A stretch of 64,000 bases of DNA from Marinobacter qingdaonensis (GCF_034555935.1 NZ_JAYDCJ010000003.1:2108001-2172000); one strand, 5' to 3'. Counted from the stretch's first letter, positions 39,719 to 52,397 are shown. The notes: generated by a model from the sequence alone, not told the origin. Numbers and translations: made by a program.

Positions 39719-40570
39719 CTAGCGTTCGGCGATGGCGCCTTTGCCCACGCCCTCGTAGGCTTTCACCCGCAGCGTGTCGGTGGGGAACTGCACTTTCAGC
39801 TTGTCGGCGATGTGGGCGGCAATCAGCTCCACCGTGGTGTCGGTGTCCAGCATGTACACCCGCTCCTCCGGCAGGGTCAGGGCAAACTCGCCCTGGTTGG
39901 CCTCGTACTCGAAGGTCACGTAGCGCACGCCATCCTCGCCCACGTGTCGGCGCACCACGTCTTCCTCCGAACCCACGTAGATATCCCGCCAGAGTTTGGC
40001 CCAGTGGCGCTCCAGGTCGTAATCCCGGTGGCCGTTGCGATCGATGCGGATCGGCGAACGATGGCCGTGGGCGATGCGCTGGCAGTTGCCCAGGTGTTTC
40101 TTCAGGCCGTGTACATAGTGGTAGTAAGCGCCTTCGATCACGTCCTCACGCAGGTGGATCTGCACCGAGGTCACGTTCGCCGGCAGGACCGCCTGCAGTT
40201 CGCGCTCGAGCAGGGCGGCCACGGCGGAGGGCACCACCCGCTCCGAGGACAGCCAGACCACGGCTTCGTCCGGCGAACGGTGGATGATTTCGCTGCCATC
40301 CCGCAGGGCCCAGCGGAAGGTGTCCGGCTGCTCTTCGTCCCAGGACAGGCCGTCGTAGCCGCGGGGGATCACCAGCCGGTGGTCGACCCGCTCGTCGATG
40401 ACCCGCTTGATGGTGCGTTTGACGTTGCTGAAATCGAACACCATGCCCTGGTCGTCGAGTTCGCCGCCGAGCACCACGTCCGCAATCCAGCTCTCGCCCA
40501 CCAGGCCGCGGGCCGGGTCGAGGTACGCAAAATCGATGACGGTCAGGTTGTCCACAAACAGGTGATTCAT
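39719..40570 (-). CDS. 6-pyruvoyl-tetrahydropterin synthase/QueD-like, double-length
   Basis: T-fold protein of 283 aa, about twice the size of QueD. Two pterin-synthase-like halves can be made out. The N-terminal half has GMVFDFSNVKRTIKRVIDERVDHRLV. The C-terminal half has NCQRIAHGHRSPI and then a second strand set ending in VRVKAYEGVGKGA. QueD makes 6-carboxytetrahydropterin for queuosine, and whether both halves are active is unclear. No other que genes are nearby. The strong terminator at 39629-39656 ends it. Confidence 0.72.
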   Translation of the reverse strand: MNHLFVDNLTVIDFAYLDPARGLVGESWIADVVLGGELDDQGMVFDFSNVKRTIKRVIDERVDHRLVIPRGYDGLSWDEEQPDTFRWALRDGSEIIHRSPDEAVVWLSSERVVPSAVAALLERELQAVLPANVTSVQIHLREDVIEGAYYHYVHGLKKHLGNCQRIAHGHRSPIRIDRNGHRDYDLERHWAKLWRDIYVGSEEDVVRRHVGEDGVRYVTFEYEANQGEFALTLPEERVYMLDTDTTVELIAAHIADKLKVQFPTDTLRVKAYEGVGKGAIAER

Positions 40571-40684
40571 TAAAAGTCCGGGCGGGTATGGTTGATTGAT
40601 GGCGGAATTCTAGCAAAAATCAGTGAAATCGGCAGTCTGGCGATGCGCCAGGCTTGATTCACCTTTGCTGTCGAGACGCTTATT

Positions 40685-41326
40685 CTGGACTTCATTCCCA
40701 CCTCAAACGATCAGCACTTTCCAGCACTGATACTGGCGGCCGGGGCGTCGTCCCGCCTGGGCCGGCCCAAGGCCCTGTTGCCGATGGCCGGTGCGGACCG
40801 GATCCTGCTGGACCGGGCCATCGGCTTTGGCCAGTTGCTCAGTGACGATGTCCGGGTGCTGTGCGGCGCCTGGTATCCATTGATTCGCTTCCGTACCCGG
40901 CGTCAGCCGTCCCGCTGGCAGCGGGTGCCGGACTGGCACCTGGGGCTGTCGGCAACGCTGGCGGCCGGTCTGGCGGGCCTGGGGCCCAAGGCCAAGGGCG
41001 CGTTTGTGCTGGTGGCGGATCAGCCACTGCTGGACGAAGACGCACTCCGGGCTTTCGGCGAAGCTGCCCGCTTTGTGCCCAATCAGCCGCTGGCGGCAGA
41101 CTACGGTGGGCGACCGGGCGTGCCGGCGTACCTGCCCCGATGGCTGTGGCCCGAGGTCATGGAACTGCAGGGGGATCGCGGGGCAGGGCAGCTGCTGGCC
41201 AGCGTGCGGGCGACCCGGGTGGAGATTCCCGGGGTGCACGACGACGTCGACACCCCGGAGGATTGGCTGCGGGTGCAGCGACGGCTCAGCCGAACAGGCC
41301 CGACAGCCAGGCAATCCCGACGCTGA
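40685..41326 (+). CDS. MobA-like nucleotidyltransferase, non-standard start
   Basis: Member of the NTP-transferase family that includes molybdenum cofactor guanylyl- and cytidylyltransferases. The nucleotide loop [17 protein letters not shown] is fully present at 40733-40783, but it lies upstream of the first TTG (40778) and ATG (40784) in frame. Going back to the in-frame TGA at 40655 there is no ATG, GTG or TTG, only CTG 40685 and ATT 40682 or 40694. I give CTG 40685 as a placeholder. [13 protein letters not shown] and [11 protein letters not shown] are the other conserved parts. It may use a rare start codon or be decayed at the 5' end. Its 3' end overlaps the response-regulator gene by 41 bp. 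Confidence 0.6.
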   Translation: MDFIPTSNDQHFPALILAAGASSRLGRPKALLPMAGADRILLDRAIGFGQLLSDDVRVLCGAWYPLIRFRTRRQPSRWQRVPDWHLGLSATLAAGLAGLGPKAKGAFVLVADQPLLDEDALRAFGEAARFVPNQPLAADYGGRPGVPAYLPRWLWPEVMELQGDRGAGQLLASVRATRVEIPGVHDDVDTPEDWLRVQRRLSRTGPTARQSRR

Positions 41327-42389
41327 AGATGCCCAGGCTGGCCGCCAGGCCAATGGTGTAGACCCGGGAGGAGGCCGAGCGCTGCTGGGCCACGAACAGG
41401 TCGATGGTGCGCTGGGCGATGTCTTCCGCGGTTTCCCGGGAAATCTCGTGGGCCTGCTGGATCGCCTCCGATTGCAGGGTCTGCCAGAACTCGGTGTCGA
41501 TGGTCTGCACGCTGGTGATGTGGTCTTTCAGTTCGGCCATGTGGTCGGCGGTAAAACCGGAGTTGCGCTTCAGTTCCTTCTTCAGTTCCGCCAGTTCCCG
41601 GCCCAGGTTCAGGTTCACTTCCGCGGCCACCTCGTCCCGCAGATGTTTGGTGCGCTCGTCCACCAGCTTGGTCAGGCCGCCCAGGCGCTCTTCAATCACC
41701 GCTTCCTGCTTGTTGCGGGACTCGTCCAGGGCCCGTTTCAAGTGGTCAAACTGCTCGTCGAACAGGGAACTGAGCAGCTCGTGCAGGCGGTTGTTGATGT
41801 GGGTTTTCACCGCCGAGCGGGCAATCTGTTCAATCAGCTCGCTGGTCAGCGGCACCGCGTGCGAGCCGCCAGTGGCCAGGCCGCTGGCGCCCTCGTCGGT
41901 TTTCAGGGACAGCTCCACCGAGGCGTCGCCGGGGAGGTTGACCAGGTCGTCGTCTTCGTCGGCGAGGGCATCGAGGGCATCAAACTGGGGTGGCTCGGGC
42001 AGGGTGCCTTCGGTCACGTCCCGGTCCAGCTGGTCCAGCACCAGGGACAGGCCCTCGGTGTGGGGTGGTTTGGTCAGGATGTTGTAAACGCCAAAGTTCC
42101 TGGCCTCGTCCATGAAGGAGGAGGATTTTTTCGAGGTGCACATGATGATCGGGATGGCAGCGGTGTCCGGGTTGCCCTTGATCGCCTTGGTGGCCTCGAC
42201 GCCGTTCATGCCGGGCATCAGGTGGTCCATGAAGATCACGTCCGGGCGACCGTCGTTGTTGAGGAAATCCAGCGCTTCCTCCGCCGAGCCTGCCATGTTG
42301 ACTTCCATGTCGCGACTCTCCAGCAGCTTGCTCAGGGCAAACCGGGCAACTTTCGAGTCGTCCACCAGCAGAGCGTTCTTGATCGCCAT
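41286..42389 (-). CDS. Response regulator with coiled coil and C-terminal TM anchor
   Basis: The receiver domain (residues 1-120) is complete: acidic pair D10/D11, phosphoacceptor D55 in FMDHLMPG, T85 and K107. An acidic linker (about 125-165) leads to a long coiled-coil region (about 195-335), and a hydrophobic segment at the extreme C-terminus (about 342-367) looks like a membrane anchor. There is no DNA-binding or enzymatic output domain. At 367 aa, a receiver tethered to the membrane through a coiled coil is unusual, and the output is unknown. It is probably co-transcribed with the PEGA-MORN gene, 53 bp upstream. Confidence 0.8.
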   Translation of the reverse strand: MAIKNALLVDDSKVARFALSKLLESRDMEVNMAGSAEEALDFLNNDGRPDVIFMDHLMPGMNGVEATKAIKGNPDTAAIPIIMCTSKKSSSFMDEARNFGVYNILTKPPHTEGLSLVLDQLDRDVTEGTLPEPPQFDALDALADEDDDLVNLPGDASVELSLKTDEGASGLATGGSHAVPLTSELIEQIARSAVKTHINNRLHELLSSLFDEQFDHLKRALDESRNKQEAVIEERLGGLTKLVDERTKHLRDEVAAEVNLNLGRELAELKKELKRNSGFTADHMAELKDHITSVQTIDTEFWQTLQSEAIQQAHEISRETAEDIAQRTIDLFVAQQRSASSRVYTIGLAASLGIFSVGIAWLSGLFG

Positions 42390-42442
42390 GTCACTACCTC
42401 AATCGGTTACTGCAAACGCGTGTGTTATCGGGCGGCGGCGGG

Positions 42443-43762
42443 TCACCAGCCGTCCAGTGTCGGGCACTGCGTGGCCCGGTAGCTCTTGTCCCGATAACAG
42501 ACGCCGGGTTCGGTTGTGCGGGCGGTGAATATCTCGCCGGCCGCGGTTGTCAGGCGCACCTGGCCATAGGGCTCGCCGTGCCGGAACGTGGCTTCGATGG
42601 AGCTGCCGTTCGGGTTCAGCAGCAGGCCCTTGCCGTGAAACTTGCCTTCGATGTACTGGCCTTCGTATTTCTTGCCGTCGGCGAACACCTCGGCGCCGCT
42701 GCCGTGGAAGGCGCCCTTGGAGAATTCGCCCTCGTAGTGTCGGCCGTCCGGGTAGGTGAGAGAGCCGCGGCCGTGGAAGTCATTGTCGCGGAAGGCGCCG
42801 ACGTAGAGCATGCCGTCGGCGGTGGTCAGGGAGCCGTGGCCATTCAGGTGGCCGTCTTTCCAGTAGCCGGTCAGGATGTCGCCGTTGGCCATGGTCAGGG
42901 TGCCCTTGCCGTTGAACTGGTTGGCTTGGAACTCGCCGGTGTAGCGGGCACCGTCGGCGCTGCGCCAGGTGCCTTCGCCGGCTTTCTCGCCCTGGGCCCA
43001 CTCGCCCTCGTAGCGGCTGCCGTCCGGGTACCAGGCGGTGCCCTTGCCATCGAACCGGCCATTCACAAAGTGGCCCTCGTAGCGCAGGCCGTTCGCGTCC
43101 TCATAGGTGCCGTCGCCGGTTTTCACGCCACCAACCCAGGTGCCGTCACGGTAGTTCACGGTGGTAAGTGCTTCCAGTTCGCCCACCAGGGTCAGGTCGC
43201 TGCCGGCTTCCAGGGCCACGGTCTGGCTCCAGGCCTTGTATCCGGGTTTGCTGATCACCACCCTGTAGTCACCAGGCGCCAGTTCCAGGTCCAGGCGGGT
43301 GGCGCCGTAGCCCTGGCCATTGATGGTGACCTGATCGCCAATCACGTTGGAGCGCAGCACCAGGGTGCCGGTGGTGGGTTTCGGTTCCACTGGCGCCGGC
43401 TCGAACCGGGGCACGGTGTCCACCAGGCTGGTCTTGGTCAGGGCGCCGGCCGGCTCGGCCATCGCCAGCTGGGTGGTGTTGTCCGGCATGGGCAGCACGG
43501 TAAAGGTGTCGACCTGGGCCAGAGCTGGAGCTGGCTTGCTTGACGGTTCGGCGGTGGTGGTCGGCTGTGGTTCGGGTTTTGGGGCGGCTTTGGTCTGGGT
43601 CTGCCTGGGCCGGCTTTCCTGGGTCACGGCCGCGACGGTGGGTTCGATGTTGGGCTCGGTGGCGGCGATGGCCATGTCCTCGCGCACGGAGGCGAAGCCG
43701 GCGGTTACCAGGAGCATCAATGCCAGTGCGTTAACGAACAGAAGTGGTCTGAAATCGACCAT
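42443..43762 (-). CDS. PEGA-MORN repeat envelope protein
   Basis: Protein of 439 aa with an N-terminal signal anchor (about residues 7-24), a Pro/Thr/Lys-rich linker (about 35-120), a PEGA domain (about 131-195, with LAPGDYRVVISKPGYKAW), and then about eight MORN repeats of 23 residues (about 205-395) of the form YEGxxxxGxxxGxGxxxxxDG. A short cysteine-containing tail (C423 and C432 region) may form a disulfide. PEGA domains are usually extracytoplasmic, so the repeats probably lie in the periplasm, which is uncommon for MORN. The role is unknown. Neighbours are a 2-TM protein upstream and a tethered response regulator downstream. Confidence 0.78.
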   Translation of the reverse strand: MVDFRPLLFVNALALMLLVTAGFASVREDMAIAATEPNIEPTVAAVTQESRPRQTQTKAAPKPEPQPTTTAEPSSKPAPALAQVDTFTVLPMPDNTTQLAMAEPAGALTKTSLVDTVPRFEPAPVEPKPTTGTLVLRSNVIGDQVTINGQGYGATRLDLELAPGDYRVVISKPGYKAWSQTVALEAGSDLTLVGELEALTTVNYRDGTWVGGVKTGDGTYEDANGLRYEGHFVNGRFDGKGTAWYPDGSRYEGEWAQGEKAGEGTWRSADGARYTGEFQANQFNGKGTLTMANGDILTGYWKDGHLNGHGSLTTADGMLYVGAFRDNDFHGRGSLTYPDGRHYEGEFSKGAFHGSGAEVFADGKKYEGQYIEGKFHGKGLLLNPNGSSIEATFRHGEPYGQVRLTTAAGEIFTARTTEPGVCYRDKSYRATQCPTLDGW

Positions 43763-43876
43763 GATCGGACCTCTTGAACCTGCATTCCCGAATGTCGGAT
43801 TACCGATTCATCTTAACCAGTGAGGTCCGGCTTATGTAACAGAAAGTGACTGGAGTTACTGAGAATGCAGGACAAA

Positions 43877-44338
43877 TCACACTTTGTCCGGAAGCTGATC
43901 ATGGTTGAGTTGCTCCCACGACCGCATGTACACATCGGCTTCGTATTCGTACGGGGAGCGGAACGGGGTCAGGACAAAATCGAACACCAGGAAGATGAAG
44001 CCGATGGAGCCCCAGGCAATGGCCAGGGTGCTGATCTTGGTGGCCTGGACCTCCGGATTGGCGCTGATGAAGTCCTGGAGCAGCGGCACCAGATCGGTGG
44101 CCATGACCACCGGGTTGAAGCTGGCCAGCACGAACGGAATCCAGAAGGCGATGAAGATGGGAAAGAAGCCAAACGACCAGAGCAGACGGCGCAGCAGGTA
44201 GATGGCAACTTCGCGCCAGAACTTCTGTCGTATTTCCGGCACCTTGCGGATTCGCTCCAGGTACCGGCGGCGCTCCGCCCAGTAAGCGGCAACTTCAGGC
44301 GCGTCCACGGCCTTGCTGTGAGGGGTGTAAGTCGTCAT
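43877..44338 (-). CDS. Hypothetical 2-TM inner-membrane protein
   Basis: A 153-aa protein with a basic, helical N-terminus (residues 15-50, AERRRYLERIRKVPEIRQKFW), two hydrophobic helices (about 53-75 and 100-122), and an acidic C-terminus ending QLNHDQLPDKV. It resembles the general 2TM-domain class but no named family was recognised. It is transcribed in the same direction as the PEGA-MORN gene, 114 bp upstream of it, so co-transcription is possible but not shown. Confidence 0.68.
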   Translation of the reverse strand: MTTYTPHSKAVDAPEVAAYWAERRRYLERIRKVPEIRQKFWREVAIYLLRRLLWSFGFFPIFIAFWIPFVLASFNPVVMATDLVPLLQDFISANPEVQATKISTLAIAWGSIGFIFLVFDFVLTPFRSPYEYEADVYMRSWEQLNHDQLPDKV

Positions 44339-44436
44339 TTACTGCGGGGCTACCCTATCGCTTCTGGACTGTGCATGATAATCGATACTACGTGTTACCC
44401 TACAAGTCTCTATTTGTTAAAGACAGGATAGTTTGA

Positions 44437-47361
<2,925 letters not shown>

Positions 47362-47390
47362 ACGGCCTGCGTTGTCGCAGCCGATGCACG

Positions 47391-47420
47391 AAAAAAGAGG
47401 GCCTGATGGCCCTCTTTTTT
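47391..47420. terminator. Bidirectional terminator between the M16C gene and ppsR
   Basis: AAAAAAGAGGGC (47391-47402) pairs perfectly with GCCCTCTTTTTT (47409-47420) around a 6-nt loop. It serves both convergent genes. Confidence 0.93.
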
Positions 47421-47458
47421 TATGGCTGCGAAGGCTTTCCTGTCGCCGCTGGCGCCGA

Positions 47459-48274
47459 TCAGCGGTTCCGTTTCAGCCCGGTGGTCACCATGATCCGGGT
47501 CGAGATTTCCTCCACCGAGTAGGCGGTGGTGTTCAGGTAGGGGATGCGCTCGCGCCGGTACATGAGCTCGATTTCCTCGATTTCGTGCATGCACTGCTTG
47601 ATCGAGGAATAGCGGGAGTTGGGCCGGCGTTCGTTGCGGATGGTAGCGAGCCGCTCCGGCTCAATGGTCAGGCCAAAGATCTTTTCCTTGTGCGGCTTGA
47701 GTACCGCCGGCATTTGCTGGTCGGACAGGTCCTCTTCGGTGATCGGGTAGTTGGCCGCCTTGATGCCGTACTGCAGGGCCAGGTACAGGCAGGTCGGGGT
47801 CTTGCCGCTGCGCGATGCGCCCACCAGGATCAGGTCGGCCTCGTCGTAGTGGCGCACACGTGCGCCATCGTCGTTATCCAGGGCGAAGTTCACCGCGTTG
47901 ATGCGGCGCTCGTAGCTGCCCTCGTTGTTGATCGAGTGGGACTTGCCCACGGTGTAGGAAGACGAGGACTGCAGCTCCTGCTCCAATGGGTTCAGGAAGG
48001 TGCCGAAGATGTCGATCATGAAGCCCTCGGCGGTGGCGATGACGTCGCGAATGTCGCTGTTGACGATGGTGTCGAACACCAGCGGTCGGGCGCCGTCGGT
48101 CTCCGCCGCCTTGTTGATGCGGGTGACCATGTCCCGGGCCTTTTCCTCGTCGTCGATGTAAGGCACAGTCACGCGCTCAAACTCGATCTTCTCGAATTGG
48201 GCCAGAAGGCTGTGGCCGAGGGCCTCGGCGGTCAGGCCGGTACCGTCGGAAATAAAGAAAGCGGTGCGTTTCAT
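47459..48274 (-). CDS. ppsR: PEP synthase regulatory protein (bifunctional kinase/phosphorylase)
   Basis: ADP-dependent kinase and Pi-dependent pyrophosphorylase (DUF299) that switches PEP synthase off and on. The P-loop GASRSGKT (about residues 151-158) and the opening [19 protein letters not shown] are the family marks. It is 271 aa. It lies back-to-back with ppsA, its target, with 167 bp between start codons, the normal arrangement in Pseudomonas. Confidence 0.95.
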   Translation of the reverse strand: MKRTAFFISDGTGLTAEALGHSLLAQFEKIEFERVTVPYIDDEEKARDMVTRINKAAETDGARPLVFDTIVNSDIRDVIATAEGFMIDIFGTFLNPLEQELQSSSSYTVGKSHSINNEGSYERRINAVNFALDNDDGARVRHYDEADLILVGASRSGKTPTCLYLALQYGIKAANYPITEEDLSDQQMPAVLKPHKEKIFGLTIEPERLATIRNERRPNSRYSSIKQCMHEIEEIELMYRRERIPYLNTTAYSVEEISTRIMVTTGLKRNR

Positions 48275-48441
48275 GGGCTGTTATCCGGCTCCGTGTTGCG
48301 AGGTTCCCTAGGTAATTGCCGCAGGTTACAGTATCATACACGCCAAATTCGAGACTCCGCAGTGGATATTGCCCGCTATTGCCGCTAGATACCGCTGGCC
48401 CGGTTTTGCTCTAAGCTTTACAGACTCAAGGGAGACACGCT

Positions 48442-50814
48442 TTGGAAGATTACATTATCTGGTTTGATCACCTGGGAATGTCCGACGTTGACCGGGTGGG
48501 CGGCAAGAACGCCTCGCTTGGTGAAATGATCAGTAATCTCGCCAACGCAGGTGTTACCGTTCCTGGCGGTTTCGCCACCACCGCGCACGCCTACCGTGAA
48601 TTCCTGGCCACCGACGGCCTGAAGGACAAGATCGACAACGCCCTGGACGCCCTGGACGTTAACGATGTGAACGAACTGGCCCGCGTGGGCGCCCAGATCC
48701 GTCAGTGGATCATCGACACCGATTTTCCGGAGTCTCTGGAAAACGCCCTGAAAGAGGCCTTTGCCAACCTGCAGGCCGGCAACGAGAACATGGCCGTGGC
48801 CGTGCGCTCTTCCGCCACCGCCGAGGACCTGCCGGACGCGTCCTTCGCCGGTCAGCAGGAAACCTTCCTGAACGTGGTGGGGCTGCAGCAGGTTCGCACC
48901 TCGGTGAAAGAAGTCTTTGCCTCCCTGTTCAACGACCGCGCCATTTCCTACCGCGTGCACCACGGTTTCGATCACAAGTTGGTGGCCCTGTCAGCCGGTA
49001 TCCAGAAGATGGTGCGCAGTGAGACCGCGGCCAGCGGCGTCATGTTTACCCTGGACACCGAGTCCGGCTTCCGTGACGTGGTGTTTGTCACCGCCTCCTA
49101 CGGCCTGGGTGAAACTGTGGTGCAGGGTGCCGTGAACCCGGACGAGTTCTACGTCCACAAGCCGACCCTCGAAGCCGGTCGCCCGTCGGTGCTGCGCCGC
49201 AACCTGGGCAGCAAGGCCATCAAGATGGTGTACCAGACCGACGCCGACGCCGGTGAGTTTGTCGAGACCGTGAAGGTCGAGCAGGACGACCGCAACCGCT
49301 TCTGCATCACCGACGCCGAAGTGGAAGAGCTGGCCAAGCAGGCCATGATCATCGAGCAGCACTACCAGCGTCCGATGGACATCGAATGGGCGAAGGACGG
49401 TGACGACGGCCGCATCTACATCGTGCAGGCCCGTCCGGAAACCGTGAAGAGCCGCGCCGCTGCCAACGTCATGGAGCGCTACCTGCTGAAAGAGACCGGC
49501 AAGGTTCTGGTCGAAGGCCGCAGCATCGGCCACAAGATCGGCAGTGGTCCGGTCAAGATCATCACCAGCATCAACGAGATGGATCGGGTCCAGGCCGGCG
49601 ACGTGCTGGTCACCGACATGACCGACCCGGACTGGGAGCCGGTGATGAAGCGGGCCGCGGCCATCGTCACCGACCGTGGCGGCCGTACCTGCCACGCCGC
49701 GATCATTGCCCGCGAGCTGGGTATCCCGGCGGTGGTCGGCTGTGGTGACGCCACCGAGCTGCTGAAAGACGGCCAGGAAGTCACCGTGTCTTGTGCCGAG
49801 GGCGACACCGGCATGATCTACGAGGGCGCGCTGGACTTCGAGCTGCGCGAGAACACCGTCGACTCCATGCCCAACATTCCGTTCAAGATCATGATGAACG
49901 TGGGTAACCCGGACCGCGCCTTTGACTTCCAGTCCCTGCCCAACGAAGGCGTTGGCCTGGCGCGTCTGGAATTCATCATCAACCGCATGATCGGTGTGCA
50001 CCCGAAGGCGCTGCTGAACTTTGACGGCCTGCCACGGGACATCAAGCAGACCGTGGAGAAGCGCATCTCCGGCTACAGCTCGCCGGTGGACTTCTACGTC
50101 GACAAGCTGGTGGAGGGCATCTCCACCCTGGCCGCGGCGTTCGCCCCCAAGAAGGTCATCGTGCGCCTGTCCGACTTCAAGTCCAACGAGTACGCCAACC
50201 TGATCGGCGGTACCCTGTACGAGCCGGACGAAGAGAACCCGATGCTCGGCTTCCGGGGCGCCTCCCGCTACATCTCCGACACCTTCCGCGACTGCTTCGA
50301 GCTGGAGTGTCGCGCCCTGAAGAAAGTGCGCAACGAGATGGGCCTGACCAACGTGGAAGTCATGGTGCCGTTCGTGCGGACCGTGGGCGAAGCCGAGCAG
50401 GTGGTGAATCTGCTGGCCGAGAATGGCCTGAAGCGCGGCGAGAATGGCCTGCGCGTGATCATGATGTGCGAGCTGCCGGCCAACGCACTGCTGGCGGAGC
50501 AGTTCCTCGAGCACTTCGACGGCTTCTCCATCGGCTCCAACGACCTGACCCAGCTGACCCTCGGCCTGGACCGGGATTCCGGCATCATCGCGCACCTGTT
50601 CGATGAGCGGAACGAGGCTGTGAAGGCGCTGTTGTCGAACGCGATCCAGGCCTGCAAGAAGGCCGACAAGTACATCGGCATTTGCGGGCAGGGCCCGTCC
50701 GACCATCCGGACCTGGCCAAGTGGCTGATGGATCAGGGCATCGACACCGTGTCCCTGAACCCGGATTCGGTGCTGGATACCTGGTTCTTCCTGGCCGACG
50801 AGAAAATCGACTGA
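48442..50814 (+). CDS. ppsA: Phosphoenolpyruvate synthase
   Basis: Makes PEP, AMP and phosphate from pyruvate and ATP for gluconeogenesis. The N-terminal ATP-grasp domain ([11 protein letters not shown] onward) is followed by the phosphohistidine domain with H418 in [14 protein letters not shown] and the C-terminal PEP-binding barrel ending in [11 protein letters not shown]. It is 790 aa. The start is TTG 48442, the only start that gives the family N-terminus; GGGAGA (48430-48435) precedes it. The threonine in GGRTCH is the expected PpsR target. rraA follows by 28 bp. Confidence 0.96.
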   Translation: MEDYIIWFDHLGMSDVDRVGGKNASLGEMISNLANAGVTVPGGFATTAHAYREFLATDGLKDKIDNALDALDVNDVNELARVGAQIRQWIIDTDFPESLENALKEAFANLQAGNENMAVAVRSSATAEDLPDASFAGQQETFLNVVGLQQVRTSVKEVFASLFNDRAISYRVHHGFDHKLVALSAGIQKMVRSETAASGVMFTLDTESGFRDVVFVTASYGLGETVVQGAVNPDEFYVHKPTLEAGRPSVLRRNLGSKAIKMVYQTDADAGEFVETVKVEQDDRNRFCITDAEVEELAKQAMIIEQHYQRPMDIEWAKDGDDGRIYIVQARPETVKSRAAANVMERYLLKETGKVLVEGRSIGHKIGSGPVKIITSINEMDRVQAGDVLVTDMTDPDWEPVMKRAAAIVTDRGGRTCHAAIIARELGIPAVVGCGDATELLKDGQEVTVSCAEGDTGMIYEGALDFELRENTVDSMPNIPFKIMMNVGNPDRAFDFQSLPNEGVGLARLEFIINRMIGVHPKALLNFDGLPRDIKQTVEKRISGYSSPVDFYVDKLVEGISTLAAAFAPKKVIVRLSDFKSNEYANLIGGTLYEPDEENPMLGFRGASRYISDTFRDCFELECRALKKVRNEMGLTNVEVMVPFVRTVGEAEQVVNLLAENGLKRGENGLRVIMMCELPANALLAEQFLEHFDGFSIGSNDLTQLTLGLDRDSGIIAHLFDERNEAVKALLSNAIQACKKADKYIGICGQGPSDHPDLAKWLMDQGIDTVSLNPDSVLDTWFFLADEKID

Positions 50815-50842
50815 GCCCATTCAAGGAATAGGAGAGCGAAAC

Positions 50843-51322
50843 GTGGCAGATATCATTACACCGGATCTGTGTGACGAGTTCCCGGAAGTGGAAGTGGTTG
50901 AGCCTGGCTTCAACAACTACGGTGGCCACAAGGCGTTCGGTGGCGAAATCGTCACCGTGAAGTGCTTTGAGGACAACTCCGTGGTCAAGGAGCAGGTGGG
51001 TCTGCCCGGCAACGGCAAGGTGATGGTGGTCGACGGTGGCGCGTCCAAGCGCCACGCCCTGCTGGGTGACATGCTGGCGGAAAAGGCCGCGAGCAACGGC
51101 TGGGCCGGTCTGATCATCTACGGCTGCGTGCGTGATGTTGACGAGATCGGCCAGACGGCCCTGGGCGTGCAGGCGCTGGGGACGCACCCGCGCAAGAGCG
51201 AGAAGCGCGGTCTGGGGGACCTGAACGTGCCGGTGACCTTCGGTGGCGTGACCTTCACCCCGGGCGATTACGTGTACGCCGACAACAACGGCATCATCGT
51301 CTCCAAGAAGTCTCTGGTCTGA
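50843..51322 (+). CDS. rraA: Regulator of ribonuclease E activity A
   Basis: Trimeric protein of 159 aa that in E. coli binds the C-terminal scaffold of RNase E and inhibits mRNA decay. Related proteins have aldolase-like folds and some bind metals. [39 protein letters not shown] and GCVRDVDEI are characteristic. The start is GTG 50843 with AGGAGAG (50829-50835) upstream. It lies directly after ppsA and 3 kb before the end of rne. Confidence 0.94.
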   Translation: MADIITPDLCDEFPEVEVVEPGFNNYGGHKAFGGEIVTVKCFEDNSVVKEQVGLPGNGKVMVVDGGASKRHALLGDMLAEKAASNGWAGLIIYGCVRDVDEIGQTALGVQALGTHPRKSEKRGLGDLNVPVTFGGVTFTPGDYVYADNNGIIVSKKSLV

Positions 51323-51334
51323 GGCTCCTGAACG

Positions 51335-51362
51335 CCGAAGCGCGGCCTGGGCCGCGCTTCGG
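51335..51362 (+). terminator. GC-rich hairpin after rraA
   Basis: CCGAAGCGCGGCC (51335-51347) and GGCCGCGCTTCGG (51350-51362) form a 13-bp perfect stem, followed by TGTCATTTCC. The T run is poor, but the stem is very stable. Confidence 0.7.
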
Positions 51363-51430
51363 TGTCATTTCCTGCAGTACCCTTCGATACTGGCTGGCCC
51401 TCAGCCAGCTACCAGCAGACGCTTAAAGCG

Positions 51431-51721
51431 CTACTGGGTCACCTCGTTGATGGTGGTGCCGAGCAGGTAACCATCACCTTCCGCTTCACAGCGCACCACT
51501 TCACACACGGTTTCCAGCGGTGGAATCTGCTCCCCGGTCGGGCGCAGCATGGTCTTCAGTTCTTCTCCGATGGCGACCGGCTGTTGCACGAACAGCTGCA
51601 TGCCGGTGGCGCTGAGGTCCCGGCAGACACCGGTAAAGACCTCACCACGGGCGTTGGTGATTTCAATCTCCGAGTTCACCTGCATACGGTGAAAATCCCT
51701 TTTCTCCGAATAATCTCTCAT
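51431..51721 (-). CDS. PilZ-domain c-di-GMP receptor
   Basis: Single PilZ domain of 96 aa. The c-di-GMP-binding arginine motif is RDFHR (residues 8-12) and the second motif is D-L-S-A-T-G (about 35-40). Such small PilZ proteins act as adaptors that turn c-di-GMP levels into effects on motility or surface polysaccharide; the partner is unknown. It lies 4 bp after the SH3-domain gene, so the two are probably one operon. Confidence 0.88.
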   Translation of the reverse strand: MRDYSEKRDFHRMQVNSEIEITNARGEVFTGVCRDLSATGMQLFVQQPVAIGEELKTMLRPTGEQIPPLETVCEVVRCEAEGDGYLLGTTINEVTQ

Positions 51722-51725
51722 GGCG

Positions 51726-52397
51726 TCAGGCCCAGTTGTCGGTCTTTCTGGTGGGTTTGAGCATTGGGATGATCAGCGCCAGCAGCACGCCGCCCAGCAC
51801 CAGCCCGGCGCCCAGCAGCATGAAGTCTGATTCCTTGCTGGCTTCCAGACGCTCGTTCTCCGCGGTCAGCACCTCAAGGTCGTTGCGGATTTTCTGGTTT
51901 TCCTCACGCAGCTCGCGATTGCGCCGCTCCAGGTTGATGGAATCGGCGGCGATGCTCTTGATTCGCTGCAGTTCCGACTGCAGTTCCTCGGAGCGATTGG
52001 ACAGCGAGGACTCCGAGCTTTCCAGGGCGTTGCGCTCCTGGGTCACTTCGCTCAGTTGCTCCTTTACCTGGGTCAGCTCGGTGCGGGCCTGCTCGAGCTC
52101 CCGGTTGGCCTGGCGCAGGCGGTCGGCGGCAATGGGGGTGTCGCTCAGATACTGGCTGGACACCCAGCCCTCGGTGCCTTTCGGCGTCCGCACCCGGGAA
52201 TAGCCGGAGTCGTTGGTTTCCAGCAGTTCCAGCGGGGTGCCGCTGGGAACCGCGTTTTCAATGATCCGGAACTGGGTGCCGGCGCCGGCACGGACCGGCA
52301 GATAAAGCTGGTCGTCGACCCAGACAGTCTTGGCCTGAGCCACTGCCACGGACGAGACGACAACAAGGACACTGATGAGTAGTCGGAAAAGCGTCAC
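51726..52397 (-). CDS. SH3-domain, coiled-coil membrane protein (TIGR04211/YgiM-like)
   Basis: Protein of 223 aa with a signal peptide (about residues 1-22, ending VAQA) and a bacterial SH3 domain (about 24-88, with RAGAGTQFRII and GYSRVRTPKGTEGWV). A long glutamate/arginine-rich coiled coil (about 95-190) and a C-terminal membrane helix (about 193-214) follow, then a short basic tail. This order is that of E. coli YgiM and the TIGR04211 family. It is inferred to sit in the inner membrane with SH3 and coiled coil in the periplasm. The exact role is unknown. Confidence 0.85.
   Translation of the reverse strand: MTLFRLLISVLVVVSSVAVAQAKTVWVDDQLYLPVRAGAGTQFRIIENAVPSGTPLELLETNDSGYSRVRTPKGTEGWVSSQYLSDTPIAADRLRQANRELEQARTELTQVKEQLSEVTQERNALESSESSLSNRSEELQSELQRIKSIAADSINLERRNRELREENQKIRNDLEVLTAENERLEASKESDFMLLGAGLVLGGVLLALIIPMLKPTRKTDNWA

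Noticed and set aside
48991..50820. Minus-strand frame of 609 codons opposite ppsA
   Set aside because: Shadow of ppsA, with no start context and no domain.
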